A model generated the notes under the pieces. The model ran no database searches and was not told where the DNA came from. It saw nothing but the letters and a program-made list of their open reading frames with translations. A DNA stretch of 64,000 bases from Lachnospiraceae bacterium (lineage in GTDB: Bacteria; Bacillota_A; Clostridia; Lachnospirales; Lachnospiraceae), in the NCBI GenBank assembly GCA_021770615.1, contig JAETQR010000020.1, positions 1-64,000 of the forward strand. Direction: 5' to 3'. Numbering within the stretch: the first letter of the stretch is position 1; each line of letters opens with the position of its first letter. Both the position numbers and the translations under genes were made by a program. Shown in pieces: positions 1 to 7,982 of this stretch.

Positions 1-111
1 TTCCTTCAGATTCCACCTCACGATGGACACCCTTGCCTTCGGCTATATCCTTCCCACTACCGGGCGGATTCCGGACTTGCACCGGTTAGAAACGTGCGCC
101 GCCGGGCGCAC
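1..111 (-). mobile_element. 5' end of a group II intron (truncated by window edge)
   Basis: Read on the minus strand the segment begins with GTGCG, the canonical group II intron 5' end. An 8-bp hairpin (93-100 with 105-112) follows at once, then a stretch resembling domain I of bacterial group II introns (GGTGCAAGTCC, GCCGAAGGCAAGGGTGTCC, GTGAGGTGGAATCTGAAGGA). These strings are recalled from family members and were not searched. The intron starts right behind the terminator hairpin of the upstream xylanase gene, which is the preferred insertion site of class C introns. The intron-encoded protein, if present, lies outside the window. Any ORF read in this segment is spurious. Confidence 0.72.
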
Positions 112-116
112 GATAA

Positions 117-156
117 AAACTGCTCCCCATCCAATATATGGATCAGGGAGCAGTTT
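117..156 (-). terminator. Intrinsic terminator of the GH10 xylanase gene
   Basis: An 11-bp perfect stem (117-127 with 146-156) contains a small internal hairpin (129-132 with 140-143). On the minus strand it is followed by GTTTTTATC. It lies 17 bases after the xylanase stop codon. The intron 5' end follows within 5 bases. Confidence 0.85.
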
Positions 157-172
157 CTATATTACACTTTTT

Positions 173-1696
173 TTACCATACCTTAGTCGCTTCAACAAAA
201 GCAAAGTACGATGGTTTCGGGTCATTGATCGTGTTACCAAACAAAAGCGGCTCACAAGGTGAACGCCAGGAAGTACTATCACAGAGACCCCATAAGGTAA
301 TGCCTGTGATTCCTTTCGGATTCAGCGTCTTATTTCTGTTCTTTTGTTTCACGATGATCGTTTCCATCAGATTTTTAACAAATTTCTTCTGGTCTGCAGC
401 TGTCTCCTTTTCATCGACATAAGAATACGTCGCCGAAGAACCTTCCGTGTCAAAATTAATGGTAAAATCGAGCTCCGTGATCTGGATCTCATAACCGGCA
501 GCAAGGAAACGCTCCAATGCATCTCCGTACTGTTTTACCGTAGGCACTTTAACATCCACATGACTCTGCATACCGATACCGCCACAGATCTTCACCGGCT
601 CATCTTTATTGATGAACGCTACGAGATCGAGCGTCTCCTGCACGCCAAAATATGTGTTGTAATCATTATAGAAAAGTGTCACCTTATCCTGAACACCATA
701 ACTGGTCAGCATCGCATAGGCAACTTCAAATGCTTTCTTTACATAAGAAGGGGAGCCTCCCATATTTCCATATACACTATCCCAGACTTTTCCGCCATAA
801 GACGTGCGGTGCAGATACTCGTTTACAACATCCCACGCATATACGATATTTCCCGCACCTCCGGTCAGGGCTTTCTCCTTCTCCATCACATGCGCCATAA
901 CGTTATGTACATAAAAATCAAGACGTTTATCCATCACCTCTGGTGAAACAACGGTTGACCCCTCATAATTGCTTGTGAAAAACCAGCCCGGGGTCTGACT
1001 ATGCCACACAAGTGTGTGAGCGCGCATCCGCAGTCCATTCTTCGAAGCCACTTCCAACGCTCCGTCTACTTCGTTAAAGTTTAACTGGGGTACTCTTGAC
1101 TCCGCATAATCTGTCGGAACATAGTACCCTTTTGCTTTTGCCTCCTCGACAGAAAGCGTCTTCGGTGCAGACCCGAGGATATTATCCGGCTTCATCTCAT
1201 TTTCCAGTGTGATACTGTTAAAATGTTTCTTAATGAATGCCAGCGTCTTTTTATCTCTGAGCTGTCCCGGCGAACGGCTGCCATAATTCACTGCGGCACC
1301 CATGTTCGGGATAATGTCTCTGTAGGCAGTAAGGATTGCAGGCGTATTTAACACCGTTACCTTACACTTCAGTTTATACGTCTTCTTATCTGTTTTAACC
1401 GCACAGGTCAAGGTAGCATTTCCTGCCTTAGCCCCTTTTATACTACAGGAGGCCTTTCCTTTTTTAGAGATCTTGACAACTCTTTTGTTCGTTGTCTTCC
1501 ATGTTACCTTTTTCTTTTTCCCCTTATAGGAAAGTTTGATCTTCTTTATCTGATCCTTTGCGATCCTCACCGTTTTAGCGGAAAGTTTTGGAGCCTTCAC
1601 CTTTCTTTTTGCATCTGAAGGTATAGCAGGTGCAAGCACGGTAAGACACAGACCCAGCGTAAGCGCATACGCTGTCATTTGTTTCCATCGTCTCAT
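173..1696 (-). CDS. Secreted GH10 endo-1,4-beta-xylanase with N-terminal Lys-rich Ig-like domain
   Basis: This 507-aa enzyme hydrolyses internal beta-1,4 links of xylan outside the cell. A signal peptide (about 1-29) is followed by a Lys-rich Ig-like/Big-type domain (about 33-117) and a GH10 TIM barrel (about 123-506). WDVVNE carries the acid/base Glu293 and QITELDF carries the nucleophile Glu408. The usual HTLVWHSQTPGWF substrate motif is present. The ATG at 1696 is chosen because AGAAAGGAG lies 7 bases before it; a longer ORF from 1738 has no such site. There is no sortase motif or transmembrane tail, so the cationic N-terminal domain may hold it at the wall (inference). It is transcribed toward the intron and has its own strong promoter upstream. 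It pairs functionally with the larger GH10 enzyme at 3998-6790. Confidence 0.93.
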   Translation of the reverse strand: MRRWKQMTAYALTLGLCLTVLAPAIPSDAKRKVKAPKLSAKTVRIAKDQIKKIKLSYKGKKKKVTWKTTNKRVVKISKKGKASCSIKGAKAGNATLTCAVKTDKKTYKLKCKVTVLNTPAILTAYRDIIPNMGAAVNYGSRSPGQLRDKKTLAFIKKHFNSITLENEMKPDNILGSAPKTLSVEEAKAKGYYVPTDYAESRVPQLNFNEVDGALEVASKNGLRMRAHTLVWHSQTPGWFFTSNYEGSTVVSPEVMDKRLDFYVHNVMAHVMEKEKALTGGAGNIVYAWDVVNEYLHRTSYGGKVWDSVYGNMGGSPSYVKKAFEVAYAMLTSYGVQDKVTLFYNDYNTYFGVQETLDLVAFINKDEPVKICGGIGMQSHVDVKVPTVKQYGDALERFLAAGYEIQITELDFTINFDTEGSSATYSYVDEKETAADQKKFVKNLMETIIVKQKNRNKTLNPKGITGITLWGLCDSTSWRSPCEPLLFGNTINDPKPSYFAFVEATKVW

Positions 1697-1767
1697 TATT
1701 TTATTCTCCTTTCTGCCCGGCACTGCGGGACAAAACATAATTTATATCTTAGAAGTCTCTTACGTGT

Positions 1768-1796
1768 AGTCTATCACTTGTAGACCGCTTTGTCAA
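1768..1796 (-). promoter_or_regulatory. SigA-type promoter of xylanase gene with overlapping inverted repeat
   Basis: TTGACA (1791-1796), a 17-base spacer and TAGACT (1768-1773) are read on the minus strand. An inverted repeat GTCTA-N7-TAGAC (1769-1773 / 1781-1785) overlaps the spacer and -10 box and could be an operator for the nearby XRE or AraC regulator (inference). The leader to the start codon is about 65 bases. Confidence 0.75.
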
Positions 1797-1846
1797 TTAC
1801 AATTTATCCCACTGTATCCCGATTATTATAATCCCTATTATAACGA

Positions 1847-1993
1847 TCAGTCGAACACCGATGTACCATGTTTCACTTTTCTGTAAATTTTCTGAAAAAG
1901 CACAACAAACAAAGCTACGACCATATACAGGGTCGTGACGATCCCCAGTCCACCACCTAAAAATGCAACAATATATAATATAATATTTCCCAT
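1847..1993 (-). CDS. 48-aa single-pass membrane mini-protein
   Basis: The ORF was read directly from the minus strand. It starts at ATG 1993 and ends at TGA 1847. The product begins MGNIILYIVAF, has one long hydrophobic segment (about residues 4-33, with a GGG kink) and ends in a basic tail (QKIYRKVKHG), so N-out/C-in topology is expected. GAGAGGAG lies about 14 bases upstream, which is longer than ideal. It lies 100 bases behind the small secreted protein at 2094-2510 and is probably co-transcribed with it. I do not recognise the family. It has the look of small accessory subunits or regulators of membrane complexes but nothing visible gives a function. Confidence 0.6.
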   Translation of the reverse strand: MGNIILYIVAFLGGGLGIVTTLYMVVALFVVLFQKIYRKVKHGTSVFD

Positions 1994-2093
1994 TGTATTA
2001 TTTTCTTCTCCTCTCTATTTTTTGAACACGAAAATAAGCCTATGAGTCGCCATAGGTATTTCCATATTTCCCCTTTTTTAAATTTCACATTTC

Positions 2094-2510
2094 TTACGCG
2101 ATTTCTTTGCGCTTTTTCCCGTCCTTTCGATAAAGACAGCGAATCAATCCAATGTGTCCGCTTGTGTTATGACACACCTTATAATTTCGCAAAAAAACAG
2201 ATGAATGGAAAAACTGTGGAAGAAAATCCACAAAAGAAAGATCCGATACGGATCTACGGTCTGAACCATGGACGACACGCCGGTTTGAACGTCGTATCAT
2301 TCCCCTTGCAGCCTGACGTTGTGTCAGCTGTTCCTTATAAATAACCTGTTTATCTTTTATCGTATGGATCCGGACACTGGAATCGATCTTACCTTCAGAT
2401 GCACAAAAAGAATATGTTTTAAATGGTGTCTCATCAAAACATACTTCGCAGAACAGTATCGCCAGGATCAACAATACGCTGATCCGTTTTTTAAGCTTAA
2501 AACTGTGCAA
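2094..2510 (-). CDS. Small secreted/membrane-anchored protein of unknown function
   Basis: A 138-aa product beginning (M)HSFKLKKRISVLLILAILF, which is a signal peptide or signal anchor, then a mainly polar, basic region with four Cys. The start is taken as TTG at 2510 because AGGAGGGG precedes it by 7 bases; the ATG at 2534 has no ribosome binding site and overlaps this one. A clear promoter (2547-2575) drives it. No domain is recognised. Its position between two xylanase genes and their regulators suggests a role in the same locus, but that is only context. Plus-strand ORFs over the same bases lack such signals. Confidence 0.6.
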   Translation of the reverse strand: MHSFKLKKRISVLLILAILFCEVCFDETPFKTYSFCASEGKIDSSVRIHTIKDKQVIYKEQLTQRQAARGMIRRSNRRVVHGSDRRSVSDLSFVDFLPQFFHSSVFLRNYKVCHNTSGHIGLIRCLYRKDGKKRKEIA

Positions 2511-2546
2511 GTGAAATCCCCTCCTGATCCACATTGTTTCAAATCA

Positions 2547-2575
2547 AGTATACATGAATCCTGCCTGATTTTCAA
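2547..2575 (-). promoter_or_regulatory. SigA-type promoter for the small secreted protein
   Basis: TTGAAA (2570-2575), a 17-base spacer and TATACT (2547-2552) are read on the minus strand, about 35 bases upstream of the TTG start at 2510. Confidence 0.75.
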
Positions 2576-2675
2576 TCATTTTCTGCAATCCTGCACGATT
2601 GAGCCACCTTGACAGCACCCATTCTGATTTCCTTATAAAAATCCCTGAAATACACATAATAAAAAACACAATAGC

Positions 2676-2721
2676 CCAATTTGTTCTATTTTTTTATGGT
2701 CCAATTTGTTCTCCGTATAAT
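2676..2721 (+). promoter_or_regulatory. Promoter with duplicated operator before the XRE gene
   Basis: The 12-mer CCAATTTGTTCT occurs twice, at 2676-2687 and 2701-2712, with a 25-bp period. The second copy sits between a weak -35 region and a TATAAT -10 box (2716-2721). Binding of a repressor to two same-face sites here would block RNA polymerase. Autoregulation by the adjacent XRE protein is the simplest reading (inference). Confidence 0.6.
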
Positions 2722-2776
2722 GAATTTTAAGGTGGAAATGTACACAGCGCAAAACATGCGCATAATGGAGGGAACC

Positions 2777-3001
2777 ATGAAATTACATCGTATCCGCGAT
2801 CTGCGGGAAGACAGTGATCTTCACCAAAAAGATCTTGCCCGGTATCTGAATATTTCACAGCGCACATATTCTCATTATGAAAATGGCGATCGCAGCATTC
2901 CTTTGGATTTACTGATACAACTTGCTTCTTATTATGAGACCAGCCTTGATTACCTCACGGGGCGAACCGATGTAAAAAAACCTTATCCACCTGTTAACTG
3001 A
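2777..3001 (+). CDS. XRE-family helix-turn-helix repressor
   Basis: A 74-aa cytoplasmic DNA-binding protein made almost only of a Cro/CI-type HTH (about residues 4-60), with QKDLARYLNISQRTYSHYENGDRSIP as the HTH core and the ending SLDYLTGRTD. This is the typical size and layout of single-domain XRE regulators. The ATG at 2777 is preceded by GGAGGG with 4 bases between; longer in-frame starts upstream run through the promoter. It is 39 bases ahead of the AraC gene, so one operon is likely. Duplicated operator-like repeats lie over its promoter. The target genes are unknown but the neighbours are xylanases. Confidence 0.88.
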   Translation: MKLHRIRDLREDSDLHQKDLARYLNISQRTYSHYENGDRSIPLDLLIQLASYYETSLDYLTGRTDVKKPYPPVN

Positions 3002-3040
3002 CGCATTTTATTTTTTGATCACTTTATCAGGAGATGAATT

Positions 3041-3889
3041 ATGTTTGACCATGATTTTCATTTTGGATTCGGATTTGTTCAGGCGGATGAACCCGCTCCT
3101 CTCCGCCTGACTGCAATCGGGGTTGAAACGGACTGGAATCCGGAAACCATTCACGAAAACTCAGAGAGAGAAATTTACACATATATTTTTTTATATACCT
3201 TAAACGGCAGCTGCATCGTAGAAACAGAAGACGGAAACTATCACAAATTACACAAAAATGATGCCGCTCTTCTTTTTATGCCCAGCGATTCACGCTATTA
3301 CACCGAGCCCGGTTCTACGGAGCGATGGCGCTATTTTTTTATTATGTTTATTGTAGATAAGATGACAAAACCCTACTGCAACGAAATACACCAAACCGCA
3401 GGATATACATTTTCACTGTCTCCCCACGACATCTCTGTGGCCAGCGCTGTCGAGTTGATCACCCTGCGCCGCAACGGACTGATCAACCATCCCAAACTGG
3501 CCAGCGCAGCCGGATACGATTTTCTCTGCAAGCTATATTATGACACAACAGTAAAAAACCCGGAATACTCTACTCTGGTGCAAAACATGATCGAGGTCAT
3601 GGAAGAACGTTATGGAAAATTATCAGGGATTCAGGAACTGGCAGAAATTTTTCATCTCTCTGCTGAACATCTCACCAGAAACTTTACAAAAGAGACAGGG
3701 ATATCTCCTATTAAATACCTGACAAAAATCCGTATGAAAAATGCCCTTCACTTTCTCTCCCACACGGATAAATCCATTGCCACGATCGCTTCGCAATGCG
3801 GCTTTGGAACGAGCAGTTATTTTACACGGGTATTCAAACAGCAGATCAGTATATCACCCTCTGATTATCGAAATCGTTTTAGGAAATAA
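3041..3889 (+). CDS. AraC-family transcriptional regulator, probable xylanase activator
   Basis: 282 aa. An N-terminal cupin-like ligand domain (about 20-110) is followed by two C-terminal AraC helix-turn-helix motifs (about 185-280), with IQELAEIFHLSAEHLTRNFT as the first and IATIASQCGFGTSSYFTRVF as the second. Ribosome binding site AGGAG lies about 9 bases before the ATG. Members of this class sense sugars or oligosaccharides and activate polysaccharide-use genes. Here it is followed at once by the 930-aa GH10 gene and flanked on the other side by another GH10, so control of xylan degradation is the natural inference. Ligand is not predictable from sequence alone. Confidence 0.9.
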   Translation: MFDHDFHFGFGFVQADEPAPLRLTAIGVETDWNPETIHENSEREIYTYIFLYTLNGSCIVETEDGNYHKLHKNDAALLFMPSDSRYYTEPGSTERWRYFFIMFIVDKMTKPYCNEIHQTAGYTFSLSPHDISVASAVELITLRRNGLINHPKLASAAGYDFLCKLYYDTTVKNPEYSTLVQNMIEVMEERYGKLSGIQELAEIFHLSAEHLTRNFTKETGISPIKYLTKIRMKNALHFLSHTDKSIATIASQCGFGTSSYFTRVFKQQISISPSDYRNRFRK

Positions 3890-3928
3890 CAACATCAAAA
3901 AAGTATAAGAAATATCAAATAAGTAAGA

Positions 3929-3958
3929 TTGTTTTCAATTTTATGAGCGTGCTAATAT
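3929..3958 (+). promoter_or_regulatory. Promoter of the modular xylanase gene
   Basis: TTGTTT (3929-3934), an 18-base spacer and TAATAT (3953-3958). The imperfect -35 is consistent with an activator-dependent promoter. A ribosome binding site ACGGGAGG follows at 3983-3990. Confidence 0.55.
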
Positions 3959-3997
3959 AAAGGAACAAAAGATTAATTATTTACGGGAGGTATTTTC

Positions 3998-6790
3998 ATG
4001 CGATCTGAAAATCAGAATCAAAAAAAATTAACGGCTTTATTCTGTGTCGCAGCATTATTCGTCGGAAGTATCCTCGCACCGGCTGAATACAGCGTGCATG
4101 GCAAAACCAAAAAGCCGGCACTTAACAAAAAGAAGCTGACCCTTGCTGTCGGCAAATCTTCAAAACTTAAGGTTAAAAATGCAACGGGTTCTAAAGTTAC
4201 ATGGAAACTCAAGAACAAAAAAATCGCCAGCATAAAAAAATCAGGAAAATATGCTGTAACGATCAAAGCAAAAAAACAGGGAAAATCAACCCTTACTGCA
4301 AAGGTTAAAAAAGGAAAGAAACGCTACACTCTTTCCTGCAAGATCACGATACAAAAACCGGTTAATACAAATACAGGTGATCCGTCCGTTATACCGGCAG
4401 TAAATACGTCATCTGCTCCGGTAAATAATGGAACATCTGCACCCGTACAGCCTTCTTCCGGAACATCAGCAGCACCTTCACAGGCTCCTTCTACTGATCC
4501 CTCCGGATCCCCGGCAGCACCATCACAGGCCCCGTCTGCAGATCCTTCCGGATCCCCGGCAGTGCCATCACAAAATCCTACTACGAGTCCTTCCGGGACT
4601 TCAGCGGCACCTTCACAGCTCCCGTCTGCAAGCCCATCCACTACGGCCTCAGTAGTTACGGATTCACCGAAACCGACATCTACACCGGCATCCGTTACTT
4701 CTAAAAATGTAGTAGATGATTCCATGGTAAAACGTACATCAAATGATAAAATAGCTGCAACGGTAATGGGGACAGCAGTGGTTTCCTTTTCTGATTCCGC
4801 TCAATATGATCAGGTGGACTTTACCCTGGCACAAGCTATTCCATTAAGCAATGTAATAAGCATCCAATATAAACTCGATGTAACCGGAGATCCGGATTCT
4901 GTCAGCTTTAAGCTCCTTGACAGTTCCGGCAGCGAATTGGACGGTCTCACACAATATAACAAAAGAAGCGGCGAGTATTCGATCACCAGTATCAAAGATA
5001 CGATCAAAAGCAAATCGGTAGGCGGATATGCCATTATGACAAACAGTGATATCAAGGATTCCACACAAACTGCCACAGCCACCTTGGAATCCCTGACTTT
5101 TACCTATGTGGAAACACCGGCAGCATCTGCTTCTCCTGCTCCGTCGTCCGCACCTTTGGTAACATCAGAGCTGACGATTTCCTCCGGCACACGACTTAGT
5201 TCAAGCGCTGTCGACGGCAATCCGGTTTATAATTCAGATGGCAGCGTGACCTTTACAGTAACCCAGCAATACGGCGGTGGCGGACTGGCCTTTGCTCTGG
5301 ACACCTCCAAAACAGCGATAGATCTCAGTGATTATTCGAAGGTTATCTTTAACGTATCCGCTGATGCAGAGGCTCCGATCGCACTTGGTGCCTACACATC
5401 TTCCGATTTCTGGAATGGGCGCACCGATATGGCATCCTCTACGACATCACTGGAACAAAAGGAAATTATCTGTAATATTCCTTATGGAGCAAACCTTTGT
5501 GGTTTTGGCGTCAAATATAACACATGGGGACATGACACTTCGACCCTTCCGGAGAAACTAACGATTACGATACATTCGATCTCTCTGGTCAAAGACTCCA
5601 GAGATATCACGGACGCCACCACAAACTATTCAAAACTGTCAGAACTGGCTGCTTCCTATGGTTTCAAAATGGGAACCGTAATGAATCAGACGAATGTCAA
5701 GAATCCGAAATACCGGGATCTGATGAAATATCACTTTAACAGTATTACAGCGGCAAACGAGATGAAGGCATATTCTATGCTTGATCAAACTGCCTCAAAA
5801 AATAATTACGAAGATGAAACATCGATGCCAAGTATCAACTTTACAAATGCAGACCTTATTATGGACTACGCAAAGGAAAATGGAATGAAACTCCGTGGCC
5901 ATGTTCTCGTATGGGATGCTGATATGTGCGACTGGTTCTTCCGGGTTGGCTATGATACCTCAAAGGATTATGCATCTGCTGATGTGATCAAGGCAAGAGT
6001 AAAAGGTTATATGAGAGAAGTCATTACCCACTTTGAGGAGAAATATCCGGGCGTGATCTACTGTTGGGATGTCGTAAATGAGGCAGTAGGCGACGATTCA
6101 AGCCAATACAAAAGCGGTGACAAACGCCATGTCCGGACACTAAGAAGTGGAAAGAAAAATCTCTTTTATGAGACCATCGGTGAAAATTATGTAGAACTAT
6201 CATTCCAGTACGCCCATGAGATCATCGAGGATCTGAAGAGCACGAAACCGGATCTCGATATCAAGCTCTACTACAATGACTACAATACATTCCTTGCAGA
6301 CAAACGGGATGCCATCTGCGAACTGGTAAAATCCATCAACTCTTACCAGTCTGACGAAAAAGGCGGATACGTCAAATTGTGCGATGGCGTAGGAATGCAA
6401 AGTTACATCGGTGGATTTGGAAAACAAGAGGGCTGTATGAACGAGAGCGATATCGATCTGGTGAAGACAGCAATCCAGAAATTTGCGTCCCTCGGCGTAG
6501 AAGTCCAGGTTACAGAGCTTGCTGTAAGAAATTACGAAGGCGATGAGGCGACTTTTGCAAAACATGCCGATTTCTACAAAAAACTATTCCAGGCTTACAT
6601 TGATGTAAATTCAGGCAGTGAGAAGCCTCTGAAAGCAGTATCGATCTGGGGAATCGTCGATATCCCTGATCTGGATCCTACGGATTACAGCTATCGGATG
6701 AACGGCCCGCTCTGTGGATTATTCAATGAAAACCTCGGTGTAAAACCGGCATTTGTCAGCATACATGACCTGATGAAAAACGGACAATAA
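3998..6790 (+). CDS. Large modular secreted GH10 xylanase with two binding modules
   Basis: This 930-aa extracellular endo-xylanase has the following order: signal peptide (about 1-30); Lys-rich Ig-like domain (about 38-118); Pro/Ser/Thr/Ala linker with repeated SGSPAAPSQAPS-like units (about 122-232); a first beta-sandwich module (about 239-371); short linker; a second beta-sandwich, carbohydrate-binding-like module (about 388-533); and a GH10 barrel (about 545-928). Catalytic Glu695 is in WDVVNE and Glu840 in VQVTE. The second module shares an IDLSDYSKVIFNVSA-type strand with the four modules of the 1079-aa protein at 11686-14925. It starts 108 bases after the AraC gene with a strong ribosome binding site. 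No wall-sorting signal is seen. Confidence 0.94.
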   Translation: MRSENQNQKKLTALFCVAALFVGSILAPAEYSVHGKTKKPALNKKKLTLAVGKSSKLKVKNATGSKVTWKLKNKKIASIKKSGKYAVTIKAKKQGKSTLTAKVKKGKKRYTLSCKITIQKPVNTNTGDPSVIPAVNTSSAPVNNGTSAPVQPSSGTSAAPSQAPSTDPSGSPAAPSQAPSADPSGSPAVPSQNPTTSPSGTSAAPSQLPSASPSTTASVVTDSPKPTSTPASVTSKNVVDDSMVKRTSNDKIAATVMGTAVVSFSDSAQYDQVDFTLAQAIPLSNVISIQYKLDVTGDPDSVSFKLLDSSGSELDGLTQYNKRSGEYSITSIKDTIKSKSVGGYAIMTNSDIKDSTQTATATLESLTFTYVETPAASASPAPSSAPLVTSELTISSGTRLSSSAVDGNPVYNSDGSVTFTVTQQYGGGGLAFALDTSKTAIDLSDYSKVIFNVSADAEAPIALGAYTSSDFWNGRTDMASSTTSLEQKEIICNIPYGANLCGFGVKYNTWGHDTSTLPEKLTITIHSISLVKDSRDITDATTNYSKLSELAASYGFKMGTVMNQTNVKNPKYRDLMKYHFNSITAANEMKAYSMLDQTASKNNYEDETSMPSINFTNADLIMDYAKENGMKLRGHVLVWDADMCDWFFRVGYDTSKDYASADVIKARVKGYMREVITHFEEKYPGVIYCWDVVNEAVGDDSSQYKSGDKRHVRTLRSGKKNLFYETIGENYVELSFQYAHEIIEDLKSTKPDLDIKLYYNDYNTFLADKRDAICELVKSINSYQSDEKGGYVKLCDGVGMQSYIGGFGKQEGCMNESDIDLVKTAIQKFASLGVEVQVTELAVRNYEGDEATFAKHADFYKKLFQAYIDVNSGSEKPLKAVSIWGIVDIPDLDPTDYSYRMNGPLCGLFNENLGVKPAFVSIHDLMKNGQ

Positions 6791-6821
6791 CGGCTAACGA
6801 TGATTTTTCTGTAACGTATAA

Positions 6822-6865
6822 AAGCGTCACCGGATATGAACTCCGGTGGCGCTTATTTATTTTCT
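6822..6865. terminator. Bidirectional terminator between convergent genes
   Basis: A 13-bp stem with one G-T pair (6822-6834 with 6842-6854) and a T-rich 3' flank lies between the xylanase stop and the stop of the convergent SGNH gene. Confidence 0.8.
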
Positions 6866-6872
6866 CAAAACA

Positions 6873-7952
6873 TTACTTCTTATTCTCCTCATATATGTTT
6901 TCATACTTTTCAAGATAATCATCCCATAGATCATGCACTTCTTCCGGAACCGGAGACATCTCATAATTCTCACAGATATAGTTTCCCAGATAATGCGATA
7001 CCTTCTCCGATCCATAAACATTCATATGTCCCTTATTGTACATGTCCTCTTCCGGCACAAAGCCAATTTCCTCTAACAGATTATCGTCAAACTGTACAAA
7101 CCGGACGCCATACTCTGCCGCAATCTGTCTGGCATGCTCATAGACCGGATACTCATCTTCCACCCAGGTATCCGGTGCATTGGCGTCATTGTACCGGTGT
7201 GGCAGATCTACAAGGAGGAGCTCACTGCCCTGACTCCGGACAAGCTCTATGATCTTTCTCAAATATTTTTCCGAATACTCTGGCATCGCCGCTACTCCCC
7301 CGGAAGCCGCCCATGGCTCAAAAGAAACCGTGTCCCCGCCACAACGTTCAAAATAATACTCCGAGCCGAGCCAGAAATCATCCGCCGTATCCGGCTGACG
7401 GAGAATATCTTCCCTCGTCAGCTGTGACCATCTGGTATGATAGGTAAGAAGAGGAATGTAGTATTTATCTCTCTTTTCCGAAGATACGCACTCCCGTATA
7501 AAATTTAGTTTATCGGGAGTCCATCGCATCTTTCCCAGCACATCAAATACATAAGAATCATGAGAAAAATATTGATTTTTTAATCCAATATAATACAGAT
7601 CAAAAACGACCAGTTTATATTTTCGTTTTTTAAATAATTCTTTTAAATAATAATGCGTCATATAGACAGGCTCCCCGGAAAAGGAAAAATTATATGCCTT
7701 GATCCGGTTTTCCCTCCATATCACGGATGGATTAAAGCCATTGAGCGCATGACTCCCCCCGATCATCGCCACCTCCGCCTGATCCATATCGGAGTCCTCT
7801 GAATACAGTGTTTTTTCTATTTTATCTGTCTTTTTATTATAAGGTTTCGTAACACGATCTGCCATAAAAAATATTAAAAACGTCAGTAAAAGAAAAATAA
7901 TTCCACCTGACAAAAGCCGCAGCCCCTGTTTCATTTTCTTCTTTTTATGCAT
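6873..7952 (-). CDS. SGNH/AlgX-like membrane-anchored O-acyltransferase partner
   Basis: 359 aa. An N-terminal basic stretch and one transmembrane helix (about 11-30) hold an extracellular domain. The nucleophile block is IGGSHALNG with Ser67, and the C-terminal block is GHMNVYGSEKVSHYL, typical of DltD/AlgX-type proteins that complete acyl transfer outside the membrane. The start at 7952 is preferred because AGGAG lies 6 bases before it; the ATG two codons earlier abuts the site. It follows the MBOAT gene by 30 bases, so the two form an acylation operon. The acceptor polymer (teichoic acid, capsule or other glycan) cannot be told from sequence. Confidence 0.8.
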   Translation of the reverse strand: MHKKKKMKQGLRLLSGGIIFLLLTFLIFFMADRVTKPYNKKTDKIEKTLYSEDSDMDQAEVAMIGGSHALNGFNPSVIWRENRIKAYNFSFSGEPVYMTHYYLKELFKKRKYKLVVFDLYYIGLKNQYFSHDSYVFDVLGKMRWTPDKLNFIRECVSSEKRDKYYIPLLTYHTRWSQLTREDILRQPDTADDFWLGSEYYFERCGGDTVSFEPWAASGGVAAMPEYSEKYLRKIIELVRSQGSELLLVDLPHRYNDANAPDTWVEDEYPVYEHARQIAAEYGVRFVQFDDNLLEEIGFVPEEDMYNKGHMNVYGSEKVSHYLGNYICENYEMSPVPEEVHDLWDDYLEKYENIYEENKK

Positions 7953-7982
7953 CTTCATCTCCTGTTATTTCTGATCCATCAT

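Noticed and set aside
23..262. 79-aa plus-strand ORF at the window start
   Set aside because: It spans the antisense of a group II intron end and a terminator; such ORFs are common artefacts of the conserved intron sequence.
2042..2344. 100-aa plus-strand ORF
   Set aside because: Opposite the minus-strand small secreted protein, which has a promoter, ribosome site and signal peptide; this ORF has none.
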